From contig NZ_DS990391.1 of the NCBI RefSeq assembly GCF_000155475.1, positions 569,318 through 633,317 of the forward strand: a stretch of 64,000 nt of DNA. The letters are read 5' to 3'. Shown in pieces: positions 37,349-44,694 of the stretch. The notes under the pieces are model-generated. The model worked only from the letters and a program-made list of their open reading frames with translations. It was not told the DNA's origin and did no database searches. This DNA comes from Helicobacter cinaedi CCUG 18818 = ATCC BAA-847. Its GTDB lineage: Bacteria > Campylobacterota > Campylobacteria > Campylobacterales > Helicobacteraceae. Positions within the stretch are counted from its first letter, which is position 1; the number at the start of each line of letters is the position of its first letter. The position numbers and the translations under genes were made by a program.

Positions 37349-37955
37349 TGTTTATCCTTTCCATTTCGTTTTCAATAAGCTTTCTCAAGTCCCCAAACTT
37401 ATACTTACCCTCTTTTAAGTTTTTTGCAAACTCATCAAGAAAAATTACTTTACCACCCATACCTTTGGCAACATTCAAATATCCCTGTCTTTTGCCTTTG
37501 CCCTGCTTGCTGTCGCAAGTGATGACAAAATAATCTAATAGGCTATGAAGTGCTAAGTCAAAATCTGTTTCTTCTTTATATAAATCGTTGCTTTTTCTTG
37601 TATCTTGTTTGTTTCTGTTTGGGTATAGCTTATCGTATTTATCTTTCAGTTTTGTAGCCATTTGATTCATATTGTCTGGAGCAAATCCAAATCCAAATCC
37701 ACCATTTCTTTGATAGCGATTATTTGCATTCCCAAATCCAAAATATTGAACATCTTTAAATTGAAAACTGCTAATAAATTCATAAAATGCAGGGTTTTTA
37801 TCGTTTATAGGCTTTAATTCTATTTCCACCCGCTTTGTTATAAATAATTTATATTGTTCCTGTGGTAATTCTTTTTTAATATCAATTCGTATTTGACCCA
37901 TATCCTTGTCAAACAATAAATCAAATACATTAGAATCTAAAAGTATGGATACCAT
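37335..37955 (-). CDS. PIN-domain-like putative ribonuclease inside the type I R-M operon
   Basis: The 206-aa product looks like a PIN nuclease. SILLDSNVFDLLFD gives the first acidic residue (D7). A glutamate is in VEIELKP (E46). TDFDLALHSLLDYFVITCDS supplies the D131/D133 and D148 acids. Between them is a Gly/Phe/Asn-rich stretch (FGFGNANNRYQRNGGFGFGF, 72-91), unusual for PIN domains. It lies between hsdS (4-bp gap) and hsdR (14-bp overlap), so it is made with them. By position it corresponds to the R-linked ORFs of Campylobacter type I loci, but it is not RloC. It may be an RNase arm of the defence system. Confidence 0.65.
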   Translation of the reverse strand: MVSILLDSNVFDLLFDKDMGQIRIDIKKELPQEQYKLFITKRVEIELKPINDKNPAFYEFISSFQFKDVQYFGFGNANNRYQRNGGFGFGFAPDNMNQMATKLKDKYDKLYPNRNKQDTRKSNDLYKEETDFDLALHSLLDYFVITCDSKQGKGKRQGYLNVAKGMGGKVIFLDEFAKNLKEGKYKFGDLRKLIENEMERINNVKN

Positions 37956-37959
37956 TTAT

Positions 37960-39174
37960 TTATTCCCTCTCTTTAAATATTGCTTTTAATAGCACATCCC
38001 GCATTGCTTGGAGATTTTGAATCTGTTTTGTGTTATTGTAGATTTTATCAAAAAAGGGCAGAGTTTCTGTATGGAATCTTAAGATTTCTTTCTCTCGTGG
38101 AAGTAAAAGTTTCATATTTGAAAAATCTGTCGTGTTGAGATTTGCAGTTGCTGTTCCACCACTTGCCATAGCTTCTAACTCATCAAAAGAAGATTTCATA
38201 GAACAATACAAAAAATATCTATAATGCTCTTTGTGAGGCACAATGGAATTGATTTGCTGATTAGTCTGTGCGATATTAGCATTCATAGACACTACGCCTA
38301 TGGTTGCGATACAGCTTACACAAACACTAAAAGGCGGCAGTGTTTTTGCCTTTTGAGAATCTAGTCCTTGTTGCGTAAGAGAATCTGCTGTTTGAAACAC
38401 AAAAACATTATTATGCATATCAGGGATTTTTATGAAAGGATATGTGCCATTGAAATATTCCTTTTGATTTTTCGGCGGTGTTTTGCCACAGATGATATTC
38501 CCAAAATATTTTAAAGGTTTTTCTTCCCATTCACTGCGGTTTGGATTGTCTATAAAATAATGGCGAAAAAGGGTAAGGGCTAGAGATTCTAAGGTTTTGT
38601 TTTGTCTATGGAGTAAATCTATCTTATCATCAAAACTACTTAGAATCTCTGCTATTTTTTGTTGTGTGGTAAGTGGTGGGAGTAAAAAGGTAAAATTAGA
38701 AATTAATCCAACATTAAGATTTTGTTGTGCCGCCCCAGAAGTCATTTGATCAAGCCTATCAAAACTATCAAGCAAAGTATAATAAATGAAATTGTAATTT
38801 GCTTTTTCTGAATCAACTGAAATATTGCAACAAGCTTGGTTGGTAGTCAAGGGAATTTTATTTATTGCTACTTTTCCAGCTGTTGCACCATACATTGCCA
38901 CTATCACAGAATTTTTATCAATCCACTTTGCCGATGAGTTGCAAAGTCCAAGTTCTGTTATTTGGCGTTCTGTTGCATAAATACGACAATTTTTTACTTC
39001 TTTTGTATTAAGCCAAGGAATATTGCCATTATAATATTCAGCTTGTGTTGATTTTGGTGTCCCGCCCGATACGATTTGTTTTGCAACTTCCCCAAGCCTT
39101 ACTTCCTGCCATTGCTCTTTATGGAGAGATTGTAGAAAATTCTCACAATGCTGTTCTTTTAGATTCACAATCAT
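37960..39174 (-). CDS. hsdS: type I restriction-modification specificity subunit S
   Basis: The 404-aa protein has two target-recognition domains. The first (about 15-180) contains WQEVRLGEVAKQIVSGGTPK and ends with LLPPLTTQQKIAEILSSFDD; the second (about 215-390) starts SEWEEKPLKYFGNIICGKTP. Helical spacers follow each, the first including KIDLLHRQNKTLESLALTLF. These domains fix the two halves of the recognised DNA site. It overlaps hsdM by 4 bp. The two recognition domains are the parts most likely to be swapped between strains. The specificity cannot be predicted here. Confidence 0.93.
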   Translation of the reverse strand: MIVNLKEQHCENFLQSLHKEQWQEVRLGEVAKQIVSGGTPKSTQAEYYNGNIPWLNTKEVKNCRIYATERQITELGLCNSSAKWIDKNSVIVAMYGATAGKVAINKIPLTTNQACCNISVDSEKANYNFIYYTLLDSFDRLDQMTSGAAQQNLNVGLISNFTFLLPPLTTQQKIAEILSSFDDKIDLLHRQNKTLESLALTLFRHYFIDNPNRSEWEEKPLKYFGNIICGKTPPKNQKEYFNGTYPFIKIPDMHNNVFVFQTADSLTQQGLDSQKAKTLPPFSVCVSCIATIGVVSMNANIAQTNQQINSIVPHKEHYRYFLYCSMKSSFDELEAMASGGTATANLNTTDFSNMKLLLPREKEILRFHTETLPFFDKIYNNTKQIQNLQAMRDVLLKAIFKERE

Positions 39175-40673
39175 TTCCCACCTATAAGCTCTAAATTGTT
39201 TAGAATCTTTTCACTTAAGATTCTCTCTTCTTTGATTTGAGATTCTAGCTCGGCTTTTAAGCGTGTAAATTCTCTTTCAAAGTCAAAGTCTTCATCATCT
39301 TCTGCCAAGCCCACATAGCGACCGGGTGTGAGGACATAGCCTAGATTTGCCATCTCTTCTTTGCTTACACTTTTACAAAAGCCTAGAATATCGCTGTAAT
39401 CCCCATTTTGCTCTTGTGCCTTTTGCCATTTGTGATAAGTCTCTGTGATTTTATCAATATCATCTTTATTTAGAATCCTATTTTTGCGATTGATGAGTTC
39501 GCCTAGACTTCGCGCGTCAATAAAAAGCGTGTTGTTATGGGGTTTATTGCGTTTGATAAACCACAGACACGCTGGAATCTGCGTATTTAAAAAGAGTTTT
39601 GCGGGGAGATTGACAATACATTCTATAAGGTTAGATTCTATTAAGTTTTTGCGGATTTGCCCCTCTGTGCTTGTGTTGCTTGTAAGAGAGCCTTTCGCAA
39701 GGACAAATCCCGCCCGACCTTTTGGAGCTAAATGGTGGATAAAGTGGCTTATCCACGCATAATTGGCATTTGTGCTAGGGGGTGTGCCATACTGCCAACG
39801 CACATCATTTTCTAGTGCTTCACTGCCCCAATCTGTGGCGTTAAAAGGTGGGTTTGCGATGATGAAATCTGCCTTTAAATCCTTGTGTGCGTCATTGAGA
39901 AAGCTTCCTTCACTATTCCATTTGAGTGAGCTAGAATCTATTTTTCGCAAGGCAAGATTCATCTTTGCTAGTCGCCAAGTGGTTTGATTACTCTCTTGCC
40001 CATAGATTGAAATATCGCTGATTTTACCCTGATGCTCTCGCACAAATCGCTCACTTTGGACAAACATTCCCCCGCTTCCACAGCAAGGATCAAACACTCT
40101 GCCATTATAAGGCTCTAGCATAGCTACTAATAGCTCTACAACGCTTTTTGGCGTGTAGAATTGCCCGCCTTTTTTGCCCTCACTCAAGGCAAACTCACCT
40201 AAAAAGTATTCAAAAATATGCCCTAAAATATCGCTTGTATTTTCTTGATTTAGTGAGATAGAATCTATTAAGTTTATCAAATCGCCCAAAGTCGCACTAT
40301 CTAGGTTATCTTTAGCATAGACTTTAGGCAGCACACCTTTTAACTGCGGATTATCCTTTTCTATCAAGTCTAGGGCGTAGTCTAAATCTTTGCCAATTTG
40401 TGGGCTTTTTGCTTTGCTTAAAAGAGTGCTCCATCTAGAATCTTGTGGCACAAAAAAGATATTCTTTGCGATATATTCGTCCTTGTCTTCTGCATCTTCA
40501 TTCTGTGAAAGCAACTCTTTATGTAAAGATTCAAAACTATCGCTAATGTATTTTAAAAACACAAGTCCAAGCACGATATGTTTATACTCTGCGGCGTCTA
40601 TGTTTTTTCTAAGTTTATCAGCGGCACTAAAAAGGGCGGCTTCTAGCTTTTGTGTTTGTTTGACTTTTGCCAT
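39171..40673 (-). CDS. hsdM: type I restriction-modification methyltransferase subunit M
   Basis: The 500-aa protein has the HsdM helical N-terminal domain (LFSAADKLRKNIDAAEYKHI). GGQFYTPKSVVELLVAML, the SAM motif FDPCCGSGGMF (194-204) and the adenine N6 motif IIANPPFNAT (NPPF at 274-277) follow. It methylates the HsdS-defined site and is required for cleavage. It is the first gene of hsdM-hsdS-PIN-hsdR, with the promoter expected in the 159-bp gap to the Crp/Fnr-like gene. The frame is intact. Confidence 0.96.
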   Translation of the reverse strand: MAKVKQTQKLEAALFSAADKLRKNIDAAEYKHIVLGLVFLKYISDSFESLHKELLSQNEDAEDKDEYIAKNIFFVPQDSRWSTLLSKAKSPQIGKDLDYALDLIEKDNPQLKGVLPKVYAKDNLDSATLGDLINLIDSISLNQENTSDILGHIFEYFLGEFALSEGKKGGQFYTPKSVVELLVAMLEPYNGRVFDPCCGSGGMFVQSERFVREHQGKISDISIYGQESNQTTWRLAKMNLALRKIDSSSLKWNSEGSFLNDAHKDLKADFIIANPPFNATDWGSEALENDVRWQYGTPPSTNANYAWISHFIHHLAPKGRAGFVLAKGSLTSNTSTEGQIRKNLIESNLIECIVNLPAKLFLNTQIPACLWFIKRNKPHNNTLFIDARSLGELINRKNRILNKDDIDKITETYHKWQKAQEQNGDYSDILGFCKSVSKEEMANLGYVLTPGRYVGLAEDDEDFDFEREFTRLKAELESQIKEERILSEKILNNLELIGGK

Positions 40674-40832
40674 TCTATTCCTTTGTGTTTTTGTCCTTTA
40701 TGTTCTTGTAGTGAAATAGTAGCATATCATTGTAGATTCTATGAATAGGTTGTTTTGAATGGGGTTTGAATGTGAATATAGTGGGTTTCAATATAGCAAT
40801 AGAATCTGCTCTTTAGCCCTGCTTTAAGAAAG

Positions 40833-41500
40833 CTAAGATTCTATATCTTTGCCTAGCTCATACAGCCTAGATTTAAGCACAATCTCATTGCGATTTGTCT
40901 CAATTAGCCCTTGTGTTTTTAGCTCTTTTATCACTCTTGTAACTGCTTCTCTCGCACTGCCGATATTATTTGCTATGCTTTCTTGACTTGCTTCTACGCG
41001 GTTATTTTTAGCATTGCTTAATAGAAACTTTATTACGCGATTTTTAAGACTTTTAAAGGTTACATCATTAATGGTATCAAAGGCTTGTTTTAGGCGTTTA
41101 GAGACCAGTGAGAGATTAAAACGCATAATAGATTCATTACTATGCGTGAGTGTCTCAAAAATCTTATTTGGCAGGATAAACACGCTAGAATCTTCCATAA
41201 ACTCAAGCACCACATCAGCCTTAATGTTTGATAAAATACAGCTTGTAGAGATGAGACAGCTTTCCTTATCGCTTATGGTAAAAATGGTGATTTCCTTAGC
41301 ATTACTTGATACGCTAAAAAAGCGGATTTTCCCACTCAAAACATACAAAAAGCCTAGCATTCATCGCTATCTGGGTAGATTCTATATCCTTTTGTGTAGG
41401 CTTTTACAATGCCTTTCTTCTGCAATACTTCAAGGCTTCTCTCATCGCCGCATATTGTGGTGTTTATCTGCGTTAAACTCTCTTTAGTTAGTGGTTGCAT
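40833..41500 (-). pseudogene. Crp/Fnr-family regulator, frameshifted
   Basis: Two overlapping frames make up one Crp/Fnr protein. The first, from ATG 41500 after an AAGGGAAAT site, gives 48 residues ending in IYPDSDEC (stop at 41354-41356). The second, from 41360, gives 175 residues starting MLGFLYVLSGKIRFFSVS and including the helix-turn-helix ASQESIANNIGSAREAVTRV. Joining ...DSDEC to LGFLYVLSG restores a normal cyclic-nucleotide-fold region, so one base is missing near 41357. The stop and second start overlap, so reinitiation could make a truncated regulator. No Fnr-type cysteine cluster is seen. Its target is probably the divergent iron-sulfur gene at 43546. Confidence 0.8.
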
Positions 41501-41523
41501 ATTTCCCTTTTGTGATAAAGTTA
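41501..41523. repeat. 23-bp direct repeat, left copy, flanking an R-M cassette
   Basis: The sequence starting ATTTCCCTTTTGTGATAAAG is identical to 43461-43483. This copy lies next to the regulator start (ATG 41500) and includes its ribosome-binding site. The pair brackets the endonuclease and methyltransferase genes. Confidence 0.85.
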
Positions 41524-42165
41524 AATTTTTTCTAGTATTTCAAAGTGGTTGTGAAATTCCTTAAAGCATTCGTAGCTATATTTTTTGCCATTATTTAGAA
41601 TTTCACCTTGCTTGTTAATACGCAGGGTTGTCTTTTGATTATCAGTGATTTGATAGGTAGGCAAACTCATATCATCAAACCTGCTTACATCGCTTGAGTG
41701 AAAAATATAATAATGGATAATGGATTGTTCTAAGTTTTCATTTTCTGCAAAGACAGCTATCCACACATAAAATACGCAATTATCTATGTCATAGCGGATT
41801 TTAGGGTGGAAGCTAAATTCTCGTGCATTTGGCTTTTTACTAGGCTTACCCTCACTCGTCTTAACTTGCAAATATTTTGTAACAATATCTAGCTTCGTTT
41901 TTTTGCAAAATTCGCATAGATTTGTTACACATTTTGCTTTTTGCCCCTGCCAAGATTCTTGCCTAATAAATTGATTACTAAATTTCTCACACACTTTGCA
42001 ATAATATTTTGAAATCACAAAGTCAATCCCTTCATCAATGTAGCCCCTATGCACTTGCCATCCTAAGCCATGTAGCTTCATCGCTAGTTGCATTTCGCCA
42101 TAAAGTCCTATGACTTGCTTTTTCTTTTCATCTTCTAAACTTAATTCTATATTTTTCTTACTCAT
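41521..42165 (-). CDS. putative type II restriction endonuclease with zinc-finger insert
   Basis: The 214-aa product has E24 in IGLYGEMQLAMKL, then GYIDEGIDFVISK (D44-D48) and KYLQVKTSEG (Q100-x-K102). This is a PD-(D/E)xK-like arrangement in which glutamine replaces the usual acid. An insert with C56-x2-C59 and C79/C84-x2-C87 looks like a zinc finger. It overlaps the upstream methyltransferase by 4 bp, and its stop codon is inside the left direct repeat. I take it as the restriction partner. A non-catalytic DNA-binding accessory protein is the alternative. Confidence 0.68.
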   Translation of the reverse strand: MSKKNIELSLEDEKKKQVIGLYGEMQLAMKLHGLGWQVHRGYIDEGIDFVISKYYCKVCEKFSNQFIRQESWQGQKAKCVTNLCEFCKKTKLDIVTKYLQVKTSEGKPSKKPNAREFSFHPKIRYDIDNCVFYVWIAVFAENENLEQSIIHYYIFHSSDVSRFDDMSLPTYQITDNQKTTLRINKQGEILNNGKKYSYECFKEFHNHFEILEKI

Positions 42166-43391
42166 AGCTCATACTCCCCTAAATTTTTCTTACCCAAAAA
42201 TTTATATACACTCTCTTTTAAACTTATATCTCGCTCTATGCCTATACCAATTCGCCCTAGTTTATCTGCTACTTTCACACTTGTGCCAAGCCCCATAAAT
42301 GGGTCCAATACTCGCTCTCCCTTGTAGCTAAACATTTTTATCGCAAATTCTGGAATCTCTTTTGGAAAAGGTGCGGTATGTCCTAGTGTATTTTGCCCTT
42401 TAGAATTTATCTTTATCACAGGATTTATTGCCTTTATATCCCTACGCCACGCATAAATGAAGTCCTTATCTATCTCATTGCCACGATTAAACGCTTCGTT
42501 TTGCGTGAAATAAGTTTTTGCACTAAATCGCTTCCCACGATTTGCCTTGCTTCGCTCAAAGCAGTCCAGATTCTTACACTCCCAGCTTCTAAGCCCTTTT
42601 TCTGTATAAGCATTACCATTGACTTGTAAGCAGCCGCACACAGGGCAGGGGTAACGCGTCTCATCGCTTCTGTGTTTATGAAAGATTAAGATATGCTCAT
42701 AGCAATTCATAGGGTATTGATAATAGGGATAGGGCTTATCGCCATTTTTATGCCTTTGGCTTTGCACTTGACCTTTATCCCAAATAATATCATCTACAAA
42801 GCTAAAGCCTACTTTTTCAAAAAGCAGTATAAAATATGCCCCCAAAGGTAGCCGTCTCTTACCCCAAGTGGAACGAGTGAAAAGGTTATCGTTATCAAAA
42901 ATATCGCCCACATTAAAGACAAATACGCGGTGATTATCAAGCACCCTATAACACTCTCTTAAAATCGCTTCCATATCACTCATATACGCATTTAAATCAC
43001 TCCATTGTGCGTAAGCTCTAGCATTATAGTAAGGTGGGCTTGTTACCATTGCCCCCACTGATTCACTTTTCATCTGCTTTAAACCTTGCAGGCAATCCCC
43101 CCACAAAATCTTTTTAGAATCTTTATTTTGTAGGAAAGATTCTAGGCTTGCATCGTGTTTATAGCGTGATTGATAGCATTCTTTTACAAAATCATAATAG
43201 CTTTTTTCAAAAGCTTTTATAATCTCTTTTGTATCATTTAGGGCATATAGGGGCTTAATTCTTGCGTGAAATTCCATAAGCTCACTTTCACTAAAAGTTT
43301 GCTCCAAATACTTTTGCGATTTTTGCAAGATAGTATGTAAGTAGCTATCATTTAATACCATATCATTATGTTTGCGTAGTATTTGTGTCAA
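42162..43391 (-). CDS. DNA methyltransferase (TSPPYY class) with zinc-ribbon insert
   Basis: The 409-aa protein has the catalytic motif AMVTSPPYYNARAYAQW (TSPPYY at 117-122) before the SAM motif VLDPFMGLGTSVKVAD (363-378). This order marks the beta class of amino-methyltransferases, either N4-cytosine or N6-adenine. Between them a zinc ribbon (C249, C252, C272, C277) is inserted and may help read the target. The start is uncertain: TTG 43391 follows AAAGGAC, and ATG 43361 is possible. The downstream gene overlaps by 4 bp. Confidence 0.85.
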   Translation of the reverse strand: MTQILRKHNDMVLNDSYLHTILQKSQKYLEQTFSESELMEFHARIKPLYALNDTKEIIKAFEKSYYDFVKECYQSRYKHDASLESFLQNKDSKKILWGDCLQGLKQMKSESVGAMVTSPPYYNARAYAQWSDLNAYMSDMEAILRECYRVLDNHRVFVFNVGDIFDNDNLFTRSTWGKRRLPLGAYFILLFEKVGFSFVDDIIWDKGQVQSQRHKNGDKPYPYYQYPMNCYEHILIFHKHRSDETRYPCPVCGCLQVNGNAYTEKGLRSWECKNLDCFERSKANRGKRFSAKTYFTQNEAFNRGNEIDKDFIYAWRRDIKAINPVIKINSKGQNTLGHTAPFPKEIPEFAIKMFSYKGERVLDPFMGLGTSVKVADKLGRIGIGIERDISLKESVYKFLGKKNLGEYEL

Positions 43392-43460
43392 AGCCGTCCT
43401 TTAGGACATATTGTCATTTAGAATCCTTTTTGTATTTTAATCAATCCTGCCTTAAAAGCC

Positions 43461-43483
43461 ATTTCCCTTTTGTGATAAAGTTA
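43461..43483. repeat. 23-bp direct repeat, right copy
   Basis: Exact copy of 41501-41523. Here it continues into TTACACACA, which completes a TGTG..CACA palindrome. In the left copy the sequence after the repeat changes, so the right copy is more likely to lie in the original locus. Confidence 0.85.
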
Positions 43484-43512
43484 CACACAAAGCTTATAAA
43501 CTTGCATACAAT
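43471..43512 (+). promoter_or_regulatory. promoter with Crp/Fnr-like operator ahead of the iron-sulfur gene
   Basis: TGTGATAAAGTTACACA at 43471-43487 is a near-palindrome with TGTG and CACA ends. A -10-like TACAAT is at 43507-43512. If transcription starts near 43519, the operator centre is at about -40, the usual place for activation by Crp/Fnr-type proteins. The start point is inferred. Confidence 0.5.
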
Positions 43513-43545
43513 GCTAGAAAATTATATCTCAAAAAGGTTAGTTCT

Positions 43546-44211
43546 ATGCAAAGACGCAACTTTTTAAAATCCCTAGCACTTACCCCCGTGATGGTCGCTG
43601 GAGCAAATGCTAAGTCTAGCGATTCTACAAAAGATGGCAAAAAAGAGAAAATATCACTTATAGATTCAAGTGAGTTTAGCAAAACAAAAGGCAAGGCAAG
43701 TATTATAAACCTTGATAAATGCGATGGCTGCAAAGGCTATGAAATGCCACAATGTGTGAGTGCGTGTAAAGAGAAAAATGCCCCTAGATTCCCCGAGCCG
43801 ATAAAAGACATTCCGCAATATTTCCCGCGTAAAATCTATGAAGATTATTCTAAAAATAGAGATGATATTTTCCGCTTAAGCCCGTATAACTGGACTTTTG
43901 TAGAAGAGCTAGAGATAGATTCTAAAAAGGTGTTTGTCCCACGCCGCTGTATGCATTGCGATGATCCTACTTGTCAAAAGATTTGCCCTTTTGGGATTAT
44001 CGGTAAAGATGATAATAATGCTGTAAATATTGATGAGCATTACTGCTTTGGCGGGGCAAAGTGTCGCGATGTCTGCCCGTGGGGGATACCGCAGAGACAA
44101 GCTGGAGTTGGAATCTATCTTAAAATCGCCCCAAAGCTTGCTGGTGGTGGAACGATGTCTAAATGCGATATGTGTGCGGATTTACTCGCACAAGGTAAAA
44201 AACCTGCGTGA
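43546..44211 (+). CDS. Tat-type iron-sulfur subunit of a respiratory oxidoreductase (C-terminally cut)
   Basis: The 221-aa product starts with a twin-arginine-type signal (MQRRNFLKSLALTPVMVAGA). It then shows 4Fe-4S cysteine groups: C59/C62/C70/C74, C135/C138/C143/C147, C167/C173/C177 and C207/C210. This suits the electron-transfer subunit of a formate-dehydrogenase- or molybdoenzyme-type complex on the periplasmic side. It stops at LAQGKKPA, where related proteins go on with further cluster cysteines. The same frame continues after TGA into a cytochrome b fragment, so a deletion removed its end. The promoter has a likely Crp/Fnr operator. Confidence 0.75.
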   Translation: MQRRNFLKSLALTPVMVAGANAKSSDSTKDGKKEKISLIDSSEFSKTKGKASIINLDKCDGCKGYEMPQCVSACKEKNAPRFPEPIKDIPQYFPRKIYEDYSKNRDDIFRLSPYNWTFVEELEIDSKKVFVPRRCMHCDDPTCQKICPFGIIGKDDNNAVNIDEHYCFGGAKCRDVCPWGIPQRQAGVGIYLKIAPKLAGGGTMSKCDMCADLLAQGKKPA

Positions 44212-44613
44212 AAGAGTGAAAAATATCTACCTGAACAAAGACTAGCATATTTTTTCATCGGGCTTGTGCTTTTGCTTTTAATCATTACCGGCTTAATTAA
44301 AACGCTTAAAAACCTTGCTGGGTGGAATATAAGCGATAGTATGTATCTATGGAGTGCGCAACTGCATAATCTTGGAATGTTTCTCATCATACTTGGAATC
44401 ATCGGGCATTTAATGGCGTTTGTGTTTAAGGCAAATCGCCCACTTTTAAGGGCAATGTTTAGTGGCAAGGTAGATTCTCACTATATTGTGGAGCGACATA
44501 GCTTGTGGCAAGAGGGTGTTGAAATGGCTAGGGATAAAGTAGCAGAAAACAATATAGATTCTAAAACAACCGCTTGTCATATTGAGCCTTTAGGCGAAGT
44601 ATCTAAAGTTTAG
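44212..44613 (+). pseudogene. cytochrome b subunit, C-terminal fragment
   Basis: The frame continues from the iron-sulfur gene after its TGA with KSEKYLPEQRLAYFFIGLVL. It holds two membrane helices (LLLLIITGLIKTL and GMFLIILGIIGHLMAFVF) with a histidine in LHNLGMF and another in GHLMA that fit haem-b ligands. This is the second half of a formate-dehydrogenase-type cytochrome b; the first helices are missing. A GTG at 44266 is the first possible start, so the fragment is probably not functional. The last residues CHIEPLGEVSKV come from a dispersed repeat. Confidence 0.7.
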
Positions 44614-44661
44614 AATCTACAAGAGATATTTCGCCTTTTTCGTAATGCTCAATATGACAAG
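44573..44661. repeat. 89-bp inverted-repeat element (two REP-like halves)
   Basis: Outer arms CTTGTCATATTGAGC (44573-44587) and GCTCAATATGACAAG (44647-44661) are perfect inverted copies. Inner arms at 44592-44604 and 44624-44636 match at 12 of 13 positions. The whole can fold into one long hairpin. The halves resemble the repeats at 24275-24356 and 25008-25035. Confidence 0.8.
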
Positions 44662-44694
44662 AATCTAGAATCTAAACAAAATAAGGACTAAGCT

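Noticed and set aside
34211-40860. Similar sequences around ACTAAGATTCTATAT on both sides of the type I cluster
   Set aside because: The match is imperfect and its core is the genome-wide AGATTCTA word, so it is not good evidence for flanking direct repeats.
44209-44211. TGA between the iron-sulfur and cytochrome parts as a selenocysteine codon
   Set aside because: Essential parts of both proteins are missing around it. A deletion joint explains it better.
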